Shown in pieces: positions 9,992 through 18,808 of a stretch of 64,000 nt of DNA (positions are counted from its first letter, which is position 1; every line of letters begins with the position of its first letter). Below the pieces are notes generated by a model that saw nothing but the letters and a program-made list of their open reading frames with translations, made no database searches and was not told where the DNA came from. Where the stretch lies: contig JAUIHS010000004.1 of NCBI GenBank assembly GCA_030432255.1, positions 1 to 64,000 of the forward strand, in the 5' to 3' direction. A program made the translations under genes and the position numbers. Source of the stretch: Phycisphaerae bacterium. GTDB lineage: Bacteria > Planctomycetota > Phycisphaerae > Phycisphaerales > UBA1924.

Positions 9992-12466
9992 ATGCACGCA
10001 CGCTCCGCAGCAACCGGACTCAGCCGCATCGAAGCGCACTTCGCGCAACTCGGTTGGACGCCTTTCGACTTCCAGCGCCAGGTCTGGGCCGCTTTCCGCG
10101 CCGGCGAGTCAGGCCTTGTCCATGCACCAACCGGAATGGGCAAGACGCACGCCGCATGGTTCGGACCCGTCTCCGAGATGCTCGATGACCGCATCGATCC
10201 GCGCGGACTCCGCGTCCTCTGGATCACACCCATGCGCGCCCTCGCCACTGATACCGAACGCGCACTCTCCGAGTCCGCCGCCGCACTCGGCCTCGACATC
10301 CGTATCGAGAAGCGCACCGGAGACACGTCCTCCTCCGTGCGCGCCCGCCAGAAGAAGCAGATGCCCACCGCGCTCGTCACCACGCCCGAGAGCCTCTCGC
10401 TCCTCCTCTCCTACGCCGATGCGGAATCGACCTTCCGGAATGTCCGCGCCGTCATCGTCGATGAATGGCACGAACTCCTCGCATCCAAACGCGGCATCCA
10501 GACCGAACTCTGCCTCGCGCGACTCCGCAGACTCTCTCCCGGACTGCGAACCTGGGGACTCTCCGCGACCATCGGCAACCTCGAAGAAGCAACCGCAGTA
10601 CTGCTGGGCGGCGATGATGCCGGTGTCATCGTTCGCGGCGACGACGAACGCGTCGGCGAGAAGGTCCTCGAAGTCGAAACCATCCTTCCCGACGACATCG
10701 AACGCTTCCCCTGGTACGGCCACCTCGGCCTGACCATGCTCCCCCGGGTTCTCGAACGTGTCGAAGCCGTTGACGGGGTCACACTCATCTTCACCAACAC
10801 GCGAAGCCAGGTCGAACTCTGGTACCGCTCCATCATGACCACCCGTCCGGAATGGCTCGGTGAAGTTGCCGTGCATCACGGGTCACTTGACCTCCAGGTC
10901 CGCCGCGAAGTTGAAGCCGGCATCCGCTCCGAACGCTTTCGGATTGTCGTCTGCACATCAAGCCTCGACCTCGGCGTCGACTTCTCGCCCGTGCGACAGG
11001 TCATGCAGGTGGGAAGCCCGAAGGGCATCGCGCGACTCATGCAGCGGGCCGGGCGCTCCGGTCATCAGCCCGGCGCCGTCAGCCGCGTCATCTGCGTTCC
11101 CAGTCACGCCATGGAACTGGTCGAGTTCGCTGCCGCCCGTCGGGGCATTGAGGCGCGGGACGTTGAGAGCCGCGAGCCACTGCACCGTCCCCTCGACGTT
11201 CTCGTGCAGCACCTCGTGACGGTCGGCATCGGCGCCGGCTTCAGCGCCGACGACATGCGCGATGAGGTGCGCTCCGCGTGGAGCTACCGGGATCTCACGG
11301 ATGAGCAGTGGGGGTGGTGCATGGATTTCGTGGAACGCGGCGGCTCGGCGCTCCGTGCCTACCCGCAATATGCCCGCCTGGTCGAGAAGAAGGGCCTCTG
11401 GCGTGGCGCAACGCCATCCATCGCGCGCACCCATCGTCTCGGCATCGGCACCATCGGCGGCGCGATGACCATGCAGGTGCGCTTCGGATCCGGCAAGGTC
11501 CTCGGCACCATTGAAGAGGGGTTCATCGCGCGGCTGCGCATCGGCGACTGCTTCAACTTCGGCGGTCGCCTCGTTGAACTGGTGCGCATCGACGGCATGA
11601 GCGCCGTCGTCAGGGTCGCGCGAAAGAAGGTGCGCGGCGCCGTTCCGCGCTGGGCCGGCGGCAAGTCGCCACTCTCAACCCGTCTCGCCGCCGCCGTTCG
11701 CCAGCAACTCACCGAATGGCTCGATGCGGAGTCGCAGGAACCGGAAATCTCCGCCGTTGCGCCGCTGCTTGAACTGCAGCGACAACTGAGCGTCGTGCCG
11801 AGGCCGGACGAACTCCTCATCGAGACCGCCATCATCGACCGCGCCCATCACACCTTCATCTTCCCTTTCGAGGGACGGCTGGTCCACGAGGGCCTTGGCG
11901 CCCTTCTCGCGCACCGCATTGCACAGCGTTCACCTGCGACCATCAACATTGTCGTCTCCGACTACGGCATCGAACTGACCTCCGCGAGCGACCTCGAACT
12001 CGATGAGGCCGCATGGCGCGAACTGCTGATCGAAGACCATCTCCCCGAAGACCTGCTCGCCTGCCTTGACGCCACTCAACTTGCGCGCCGGCGATTCCGC
12101 GACATCGCCCGCATCGCAGGGCTGATCCTGCCGACCTACCCCGGCGAGCGACGCCGTGCCCGCCACCTCCAGGCTTCCAGCGACATGTTCTTTGACGTCC
12201 TCAACGACTTCGATGCCGGGAATCTCCTGCTCGAGCAGTCCCGCCGCGAGGTCCTCGAGCAGGAACTTGAAGTCCGCCGTCTGCGTACGGTCCTGAAGCG
12301 CCTGTCGGAGATGAAACTCATCCTCGAGTCGCCGGGAGGTCTCACGCCCTTCGCGTTCCCGCTCTATGCTGAGACGCTGCGGGCGGTGCATGTGAGTACG
12401 GAGGCGTGGGACAAGCGCATCCGCCGCATCGCCGAGGAACTGGAGCAACGGATTGCCGAAACCTGA
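9992..12466 (+). CDS. Lhr-like ligase-associated DEXH-box DNA helicase
   Basis: A superfamily 2 helicase of 824 residues. Visible motifs are the Walker A-type APTGMGKTH, motif II DEWH (a DEXH box), TTPESL, motif III LSATIGN, and motif VI QRAGRSGH. The long C-terminal half matches the Lhr-core family, in particular the form annotated as ligase-associated DNA damage response helicase. It should unwind DNA with ATP during repair. A TTG at 9968 would add eight residues (MLIETFLH), but ATG 9992 leaves the expected short N-terminus before the conserved FDFQRQVWAAF. The stop overlaps the start of the PdeM-like gene at 12453, so the two are translationally coupled. No ATP-dependent ligase or MBL-fold exonuclease, the usual partners, follows. 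Confidence 0.88.
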   Translation: MHARSAATGLSRIEAHFAQLGWTPFDFQRQVWAAFRAGESGLVHAPTGMGKTHAAWFGPVSEMLDDRIDPRGLRVLWITPMRALATDTERALSESAAALGLDIRIEKRTGDTSSSVRARQKKQMPTALVTTPESLSLLLSYADAESTFRNVRAVIVDEWHELLASKRGIQTELCLARLRRLSPGLRTWGLSATIGNLEEATAVLLGGDDAGVIVRGDDERVGEKVLEVETILPDDIERFPWYGHLGLTMLPRVLERVEAVDGVTLIFTNTRSQVELWYRSIMTTRPEWLGEVAVHHGSLDLQVRREVEAGIRSERFRIVVCTSSLDLGVDFSPVRQVMQVGSPKGIARLMQRAGRSGHQPGAVSRVICVPSHAMELVEFAAARRGIEARDVESREPLHRPLDVLVQHLVTVGIGAGFSADDMRDEVRSAWSYRDLTDEQWGWCMDFVERGGSALRAYPQYARLVEKKGLWRGATPSIARTHRLGIGTIGGAMTMQVRFGSGKVLGTIEEGFIARLRIGDCFNFGGRLVELVRIDGMSAVVRVARKKVRGAVPRWAGGKSPLSTRLAAAVRQQLTEWLDAESQEPEISAVAPLLELQRQLSVVPRPDELLIETAIIDRAHHTFIFPFEGRLVHEGLGALLAHRIAQRSPATINIVVSDYGIELTSASDLELDEAAWRELLIEDHLPEDLLACLDATQLARRRFRDIARIAGLILPTYPGERRRARHLQASSDMFFDVLNDFDAGNLLLEQSRREVLEQELEVRRLRTVLKRLSEMKLILESPGGLTPFAFPLYAETLRAVHVSTEAWDKRIRRIAEELEQRIAET

Positions 12467-13148
12467 TCTCATCACGACCGGTTGCCCCGTCAGTGTCGCA
12501 GGCGAGGAACTGATCCTGCTCGGCGCCCGCGCTGCGTGGTGGAAGGCAGCCTCGACCCTGCTCATCTCCGATACGCATTTCGGCAAGGCCGCGGCGTTCC
12601 GCGCTGGTGGTCTGCCCGTCCCCGAGGCCACCACGCAGGCTGATCTGCACCGCCTCTCCGCTGCGCTCCGGGCCACCGGCGCCGAGCGACTCGTCATCCT
12701 CGGCGATGTGCTCCACGCCCGCTCCGGTGTGACCGAGGTGGTCGTCGAGCAACTCGCCGCGTGGCGCACTGACCACGACGAACTCGACATCGCGTACGTC
12801 CCGGGCAACCACGACCGACGCGCGGGCGACATCCCATCGTCGTGGCGCATGACCCACCTGCCGGAGGGCACCCGCGTCGGTCCCTTCGAGTGGCGACACG
12901 AACCACCTGTCGACCCATTGACGCATGCGCCTGCGTACGTTCTCAGCGGCCACATCCACCCCATGATCGTCTTCCGCGAACGCATCGGCCCCAGCCTCCG
13001 CTGCCCCTGCTTCATCTTCGAACAACACCACGCCATCCTCCCCGCCTTCAGCGCCTTCACGGGAAGAGGACGCACAGACACAACCAGCCAGGCACGCATC
13101 TACGCCATCAGTCCCACCGCAGAAGTCACACCAGTCGCCACGCCATAG
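12453..13148 (+). CDS. pdeM: PdeM-like ligase-associated metallophosphoesterase
   Basis: A 231-residue calcineurin-like phosphoesterase. Metal-binding motifs are in order: SDTHFGKAA (D-x-H), GDVLHAR (GD), GNHDRR (GNHD) and GHIHP (GH-x-H). It matches the PdeM group, described as endonuclease/phosphodiesterase partners in the bacterial ligase-associated repair cluster. The start is TTG with GGAG seven bases upstream, and it overlaps the helicase end by 14 bases, the normal arrangement for this pair. The symbol rests on this neighbourhood and the motifs, not on a database search. The gene ends just before a heptamer repeat tract. Confidence 0.83.
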   Translation: MPKPDLITTGCPVSVAGEELILLGARAAWWKAASTLLISDTHFGKAAAFRAGGLPVPEATTQADLHRLSAALRATGAERLVILGDVLHARSGVTEVVVEQLAAWRTDHDELDIAYVPGNHDRRAGDIPSSWRMTHLPEGTRVGPFEWRHEPPVDPLTHAPAYVLSGHIHPMIVFRERIGPSLRCPCFIFEQHHAILPAFSAFTGRGRTDTTSQARIYAISPTAEVTPVATP

Positions 13149-13149
13149 C

Positions 13150-13208
13150 AGAACCCGGAACCCAGAGGCGAGAAGCCAGAAGCCAGAAGCGAGAAGCTGG
13201 AAGCAGGA
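13150..13208. repeat. Heptanucleotide repeat tract (AGAAGCC type)
   Basis: Eight successive seven-base words, from AGAACCC through AGAAGCC to GGAAGCA, all in one phase and beginning two bases after the stop of the phosphoesterase gene. No coding potential. Confidence 0.85.
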
Positions 13209-13282
13209 CCCCCAACCCACCTGATGCTCCGCCCCCCTCGCCGACGCGTATACACTACCGTCGCCCATCAGCGGAGCCCGAC

Positions 13283-16168
13283 ATGACTTCCGAACAACTC
13301 GCCCGCATCGAAGAGATCTTCCACAAGGCGCGCATCCTGCCGCCCAGCGATCGCGCGTCATACCTCGATGAGGTCTGCGCCGGAAATCTCGAACTCCGAC
13401 GCGAAGTGGAATCACTCCTCACACATGCAGATCGAGGCACGGGCGACATCAATCTCCGTGCCGGCGATGACGGTGTCACCGCAGGCATGACGCAGATCGT
13501 CGATCGGGGCGAGGTCGCCGAGGGTCCCGGCGCCCGCATCGGCCCCTACAAGATCCTCCAGCAGATCGGTGAGGGCGGCTTCGGCGTCGTCTACATGGCC
13601 GAACAGACCGAACCCGTCCAGCGCAAGGTCGCCATCAAGGTCATCAAGCTCGGCATGGACACCAAGCAGGTCATCGCACGATTCGAGGCCGAACGACAGG
13701 CACTCGCGATGATGGATCACCCCAACATTGCACGCGTCCTCGACGCCGGCGCCACCGAGGCCGGAAGACCCTACTTCGTCATGGAACTCGTTCGCGGCGT
13801 TCCCGTGACCGAATACTGCGACTCCGCGAAGCTTGACGCCGAACAACGACTTCAACTCTTCGTCGACATCTGCTATGCCGTGCAGCACGCCCATCAGAAG
13901 GGCATCATCCATCGCGACCTCAAGCCCTCGAATGTCCTCGTCACACTGCACGACGACCGGCCCGTCCCCAAGATCATCGACTTCGGCATTGCCAAGGCGA
14001 CCAGCCACCGACTTACCGAGAAGACCCTCTTCACCGAGTTCCGCCAGTTCATCGGCACCCCCGAATACATGAGCCCGGATCAGGCCGAGATCAGCGGACT
14101 CGATGTCGATACCCGCAGCGATATCTATTCACTTGGTGTGCTCCTGTACGAACTGCTCACCGGCACCACACCCTTCGATCCCGAGACGCTGCGTGCCTCC
14201 GGTTACGTGGAGATGCAACGCATTATCCGCGAAGTCGACCCGCCCATCCCCTCAACCCGAGTCACATCCATGGGACGCCGCGCCGCGCGCCCCACACGCG
14301 AGGAGGGGGAACTCAAGGGCAAGGACGTCACCGTGGTCGGCGGTGGATCTTCTCTCGAATCCATCGCACAGCGTCGACGCGTTGAAGCGCCCATGCTCGG
14401 GCGCATGCTTCGCGGCGACCTCGACTGGATCGTCATGAAGGCGATGGAGAAAGATCGCACACGTCGCTACCAGACCGCGCTCGATCTCGTCATGGATGTC
14501 GAACGATTCCTCGATGATCGGCCCGTCGAGGCCGGCCCCCCCGGCGGTATCTATCGACTGCGGAAGTTCGCACGACGCCACCGTGTCGGCATCGTTGCCG
14601 GATCCATCGTGGTCATGGCACTGCTCTCGGGAACGACGCTCTCTGCGGTCGGGTTTCTCCGTGCCCATCGAGAGGCGCAGCGCTCCAGCGCCGTCAGCGA
14701 ATTCCTGCAGTCACTCATCATCGATCTCGAAGCCGTCCACTCACCCGACTCCGGCCTGACGCCCGAGCAGATCGTCAGCCGCGGCCACGACCTCTTCGGC
14801 GAGGACCCGGCCGTGATGGGCACCCTGCTCAAGACGCGTGCTTCGACCCTGGAGACCGCGGGCCATCTCGACGAGGCCATCGACACCCAGCGGCGTGCGC
14901 TCGCGCAGTTCCGCGACGCATTCCCCGAAGGGCACGCCTCGGTCGCCGGCGCCACCTACATCCTCGCCGAGATGCTGCGCGACCGGCGCGAGTACGTGGA
15001 AGCCGAGACGCTCTTTCGCGAAGCGATCGAGATGCGCGAGGAATTGCACGGGGACGGTCACGCCCTCACCGCCGAGGCTCTAGAAGGCCTGACCACCATG
15101 CTCGTCACCAACTTCGATGCATCGCGCAACGAGGAAATCCGTGAATTGTGGACACGCACGGTGAACTCCTTCGAAACCGCCTACGGGCCGCGCAGCACCA
15201 AGACCGTCCGTCAGTTGTGCGAGCGCGCCACATGGCTCTTCACCAAGGGATTCAAGGAAGAGGGCGCCATCGAGTTGGCGGAGGCCACGGAGCGATCGCG
15301 CGATGTGCTGCCTGAGGACGACCTGACGCTCTTCGTGATGCTGAACACCTACGCCCAGCATCTGCTCCTCGAGGTGCCGGACCTGGAAGGCGGTATTCGT
15401 ATCCTCCGCCGCATGCGCACCATGAGCCGGGCCATGTGGGGCGATGCGGATCCGGTCACCCTGACCCTGTCCGCCCAGATTGCGCTCTTTGCGGAGATGG
15501 GCGGAATGACCGATGCCGCCGATGAGGCGACGATCGAGTTCATCGAACTCCGTGAGGCATCCGGCTCCCGTGATGAAATCAATTACGTTGGCAGCCTCGC
15601 CCGTGTTGTCGATGAACGCCGCGAATGGATGGATGCCAACCCCCATCTCGGCCGCAAACTCGCCCTTTTCTTCGCCGAAGACGGCGCTGCGGTCGTCGGA
15701 CAGTCCGCCGATCGCCTTGCTTCCGTCCTCGGAGACATGGCCGACTGGCTCGCCGATCACAAGTTCTGGGATGACGCCGCGCCCATGTACCAGCGCCGCC
15801 TGGAGATCATCGACTCAGGCGAACTGACCGAGGAAGGCGAACCGGCTCATACCCTCATCCGCCTCGGCGAAGTCATGACCCATCAGGGGAAACCGGACGA
15901 AGCACTGCCGCTCCTCGAACGCTCACTCCAACTCCGCACAGAAGCGCTCGAACCCCAGGACTGGCGCATCGCCAGCGTCCAGGCCGCCATCGGCTGGACC
16001 CGCGCACAGCTCGGTGAGTTCGAAGAAGCCGAACGAATCCTCCTCGAAGCACACGAGGCTATGCGCGGCCGCATGTCGCCCACCGAACGCCAACGTGTTG
16101 TCCGAGGCTTCATCGTCGAGCTCTACGAAAAGTGGAACCGCCCCGAAAGCGCCGATCAATGGCGCTGA
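13283..16168 (+). CDS. Membrane-anchored Ser/Thr protein kinase with C-terminal TPR-like repeats
   Basis: A 961-residue Hanks-type kinase. The glycine-rich loop IGEGGFGVVY lies at residues 95-104, the ATP-binding lysine in VAIKV at about 119, the catalytic loop HRDLKPSN near 215, DFG near 235, and GTPEYMSPDQ in the activation segment. A membrane helix (VGIVAGSIVVMALLSGT) is at about 435-460, followed by roughly 500 residues of helical TPR-like repeats, presumably outside the cytoplasm. This kinase-helix-TPR layout is typical of Planctomycetota and implies signal reception by the repeats and phosphorylation inside the cell. ATG 13283 is chosen over longer frames because upstream sequence is repeat; a TACACT -10-like box lies at 13251-13256. 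No sigma factor gene is adjacent, unlike the second kinase at 51387. Confidence 0.9.
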   Translation: MTSEQLARIEEIFHKARILPPSDRASYLDEVCAGNLELRREVESLLTHADRGTGDINLRAGDDGVTAGMTQIVDRGEVAEGPGARIGPYKILQQIGEGGFGVVYMAEQTEPVQRKVAIKVIKLGMDTKQVIARFEAERQALAMMDHPNIARVLDAGATEAGRPYFVMELVRGVPVTEYCDSAKLDAEQRLQLFVDICYAVQHAHQKGIIHRDLKPSNVLVTLHDDRPVPKIIDFGIAKATSHRLTEKTLFTEFRQFIGTPEYMSPDQAEISGLDVDTRSDIYSLGVLLYELLTGTTPFDPETLRASGYVEMQRIIREVDPPIPSTRVTSMGRRAARPTREEGELKGKDVTVVGGGSSLESIAQRRRVEAPMLGRMLRGDLDWIVMKAMEKDRTRRYQTALDLVMDVERFLDDRPVEAGPPGGIYRLRKFARRHRVGIVAGSIVVMALLSGTTLSAVGFLRAHREAQRSSAVSEFLQSLIIDLEAVHSPDSGLTPEQIVSRGHDLFGEDPAVMGTLLKTRASTLETAGHLDEAIDTQRRALAQFRDAFPEGHASVAGATYILAEMLRDRREYVEAETLFREAIEMREELHGDGHALTAEALEGLTTMLVTNFDASRNEEIRELWTRTVNSFETAYGPRSTKTVRQLCERATWLFTKGFKEEGAIELAEATERSRDVLPEDDLTLFVMLNTYAQHLLLEVPDLEGGIRILRRMRTMSRAMWGDADPVTLTLSAQIALFAEMGGMTDAADEATIEFIELREASGSRDEINYVGSLARVVDERREWMDANPHLGRKLALFFAEDGAAVVGQSADRLASVLGDMADWLADHKFWDDAAPMYQRRLEIIDSGELTEEGEPAHTLIRLGEVMTHQGKPDEALPLLERSLQLRTEALEPQDWRIASVQAAIGWTRAQLGEFEEAERILLEAHEAMRGRMSPTERQRVVRGFIVELYEKWNRPESADQWR

Positions 16169-16211
16169 CGACACCGGAACCTGAGGGACCAACTCACCCA
16201 TTCCGCGTATC

Positions 16212-16268
16212 AACTGCCAGAAGCCAGAAGCCAGAAGCCACAAGCTTGAGGCTTGAAGCTTGAAGTCG
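16212..16268. repeat. Heptanucleotide repeat tract (AGAAGCC then TGAAGCT)
   Basis: Eight phased seven-base units between two rightward genes. The word changes from AGAAGCC to TGAGGCT and TGAAGCT without losing the seven-base phase. Confidence 0.85.
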
Positions 16269-16298
16269 AAGTCAGATCGCCAATCGAAAGGACGAGCA

Positions 16299-18656
16299 AT
16301 GCGTCGGGTCGTGATGATGATCGTGGGAATGGTCTCGATGACCGGCATCCTGCATGCCGACGAGATCACTCAGGAAGACCGTGTCCAGCGCATCGTCGAG
16401 CAGATCGACGCCAAGCTCGAATCCACCCATACCCCCGGTATGTCCATTGCCGTCGTGCAGGATGATGAAGTCATACTGCTTCGCGGCTTCGGTGTGACCA
16501 GCCTCGAGACGAAACAGCCCGTCACGCCCGACACCCGCTTCGCCATCGGTTCCACCACCAAGGCATTCACCGCCACCATCGTCGGTATGCTCGTCGACGA
16601 AGGCGTCATGGACTGGGACGATCGCGTCAGCGAACACCTCGACTGGCACCTCTGCGACGCGGAGGCGGATGCGCAACTCAACATGAGCGACATCATGTCC
16701 CACCGCACCGGACTGGCCTCGATGACGCTCCTTTGGTACGGCAACGACCTCACCCCGGAGGAAGTCCTCGCCACCGCGTCCAGGGCCGAACTCCTCTACC
16801 CCTTCCGCGAGAAGTGGAACTACAGCAACATCTGCTTCCTCGCCGCGGGATGGGCCTCGGCCGCCGCTGAAGACACCGACTGGCACACCCAACTTCACGA
16901 GCGCATCCTCAAGCCCCTCGGTATGCGCGACACCAACAGCACCATCGCCGCCGCGATCGCGGACCCCCTCATGTCGAAGGGATACATGTGGGACGAAGAG
17001 AAGAGTGAGTACGACCTCCAGGAGTACCGCAGCGTCGATGCCGTCGCGCCGGCCGGGTCCATCAACTCCAGCGCCCGCGACATGGCAAAGTGGATCCGCA
17101 TGCTCCTCAACAAGGGCACATTCGACGGCCATCGCCTCATCAGCGAGGCGGCCATCGACGAGACATGGAGTCCACATTCCACCGTCAGCGGCGATGTCGA
17201 GTATGGCCTCGGCTGGATGATCCGGGACTGGGAAGGACGCCGCGTCATCGAACACACCGGCGGGATCGACGGCTTCTCCGCGCAGGTCGCGCTCATCCCC
17301 GATGAGCACATCGGACTCGTCGTCCTCACCAACCGACTCGGCACACCCATCGCAGAAATGTCCCGCGCCATCGTCTTCGAGTCACTCCTCACCGACTGGT
17401 CCGGCTCGGAAGAGGCCCCCGGTTCCGACGAGAACTTCGATCGCTTCGTCGGCAACTACATCGGGAACTTCGGCCCCTTCAAGGATGCCACCTTCAAGGT
17501 GCTCGTGCAGAACGACAATCTCGCCATCGATGTCCCCGGTCAGATGGTCTTCGAAATGAACGCTCCCGATGAGGACGGCAAGCGCGCCTTCCAGGGTTTC
17601 CCCATCGCTGTTCGCTTCAACGAGAATGACGAAGGCGATGTTGTCGGACTCGAAATCCACCAGGGCGGCATGACCTTCGAACTCCCCAGGGAAGGCATCG
17701 AAGCCGCCCCCGAAGTCGAACTCGCCGATGTCCGCAACTACATCGGAAAGTACCACTTCGAAGCACTGAACAATGATGTCGAAGTCCGCATCGATCGCGG
17801 CCGACTCGCCGTCGACATCCCCGGACAGATGGTCTGCCAGCTCCACCTCCCCGATAAAGAGGGGCGATGGCTCTACCGCATCAACGATCAGATCTGGGTG
17901 AACTTCAACGAGAAGGCTGGCAACGTCACATCAATGACCCTCGTCGATCGCGGCGAGACCTACGAACTTCCCAGGGTCGGCGACGCCCCCGGCATGCCCG
18001 AACTCCCATCCGCCGCCGAACTCGTCCGCGCCGTCAGCAAGGCTCGCGGCACCGAGACGGGCGTCGACGCCGATGTCATCAGCTACACCGGCAAGGCCAG
18101 CATGGTGCACATGGGCGTCACCGCAAACGTCCGCCTCATCGCGACCGCCGACGGCCGCCTCGTGAACTCCATCGACTTCGGCCGTTTCGGCCACGTCCGC
18201 ACCGTCGTCAACGGGAAGGAAGGTTTTCTTGATGCCAGCATGATGGATGAGCCCATGGAACTCGAAGGCCAGATGCTCGACCAGGTCTGGCTCGACAGCC
18301 CCTTCGTCTGGCTCGCCGATTGGCGCGACGAATTCGATGTGCTCGTCGTCAATGAAACCACATTCGATGAGATCGATGTCTACGAAGTCCGCCTCGAACG
18401 CAAGGACCTCCCTCCGGTCACCACATGGGTCGACCGCGCGACCTGGCTCCCCGTGGCAACACGCCTCAACAACGTCAACCCCCTCGGGATGACCGTCGAG
18501 GTCACGACAACCATGGAAGACTACCGCGACGTCAAGGGTTACATGATGCCCCATCGCATCACAGTTTCCAACGACCTCTCCGGCGACTTCGTCATCGACG
18601 TCACCCAGTACGAGATCGACCCCAGCCTGGACGCTTCAGCCTTCGCAAGACCGTGA
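16299..18656 (+). CDS. Secreted serine beta-lactamase-like hydrolase with duplicated C-terminal module
   Basis: A 785-residue exported protein. ATG 16299 is preceded by AAAGGA and starts a signal peptide ending at ILHADE. Residues 25-400 form a class C beta-lactamase/esterase-type domain with the active-site SxxK in GSTTKAF (S85, K88), the YSN motif at Y175, and HTGG at H319. Members act as DD-peptidases, esterases or beta-lactamases, so the substrate is unknown. After it come two copies of an approximately 85-residue module: KVLVQNDNLAIDVPGQMVFE and VRIDRGRLAVDIPGQMVCQ share the VPGQMV core and end in FELPREG or YELPRVG. The last 200 residues resemble the beta-sheet fold of periplasmic lipoprotein-sorting proteins (LVNSIDFGRFGHVRTVVNG); that is a weak inference. 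The gene stands alone between repeat tracts. Confidence 0.85.
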   Translation: MRRVVMMIVGMVSMTGILHADEITQEDRVQRIVEQIDAKLESTHTPGMSIAVVQDDEVILLRGFGVTSLETKQPVTPDTRFAIGSTTKAFTATIVGMLVDEGVMDWDDRVSEHLDWHLCDAEADAQLNMSDIMSHRTGLASMTLLWYGNDLTPEEVLATASRAELLYPFREKWNYSNICFLAAGWASAAAEDTDWHTQLHERILKPLGMRDTNSTIAAAIADPLMSKGYMWDEEKSEYDLQEYRSVDAVAPAGSINSSARDMAKWIRMLLNKGTFDGHRLISEAAIDETWSPHSTVSGDVEYGLGWMIRDWEGRRVIEHTGGIDGFSAQVALIPDEHIGLVVLTNRLGTPIAEMSRAIVFESLLTDWSGSEEAPGSDENFDRFVGNYIGNFGPFKDATFKVLVQNDNLAIDVPGQMVFEMNAPDEDGKRAFQGFPIAVRFNENDEGDVVGLEIHQGGMTFELPREGIEAAPEVELADVRNYIGKYHFEALNNDVEVRIDRGRLAVDIPGQMVCQLHLPDKEGRWLYRINDQIWVNFNEKAGNVTSMTLVDRGETYELPRVGDAPGMPELPSAAELVRAVSKARGTETGVDADVISYTGKASMVHMGVTANVRLIATADGRLVNSIDFGRFGHVRTVVNGKEGFLDASMMDEPMELEGQMLDQVWLDSPFVWLADWRDEFDVLVVNETTFDEIDVYEVRLERKDLPPVTTWVDRATWLPVATRLNNVNPLGMTVEVTTTMEDYRDVKGYMMPHRITVSNDLSGDFVIDVTQYEIDPSLDASAFARP

Positions 18657-18663
18657 GCGGTGT

Positions 18664-18727
18664 AGGCACTGAGGCACTGAGGCATTGAGGCACTGGGGCA
18701 CTGAGGCACTGAGGCATTGGGGCACTG
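18664..18727. repeat. Octanucleotide repeat tract (AGGCACTG)
   Basis: Eight perfectly phased eight-base units, AGGCACTG with AGGCATTG and GGGCACTG variants, starting seven bases after the hydrolase stop. It is the only tract in the window with an eight-base period throughout. Confidence 0.88.
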
Positions 18728-18736
18728 TGACAAAGT

Positions 18737-18803
18737 GGAGCGGAAGCTCCCCGACCTCCCCCGCCGAAGGCGCTCCCCCCCCGATTGCCGAATGCCGAAT
18801 GCC
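18737..18803. terminator. Double-hairpin element followed by GAATGCC heptamers
   Basis: GGAGC-GGAA-GCTCC at 18737-18750 and CGCC-GAA-GGCG at 18762-18772 are perfect small hairpins 11 bases apart. Three heptamers ending in TGCC follow at 18783-18803, just beyond the stop of the leftward gene. The same element with the same spacing occurs at 26015-26050. The site lies between convergent genes, so a bidirectional terminator is a reasonable guess, although there is no U-run. Confidence 0.55.
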
Positions 18804-18808
18804 TACCT

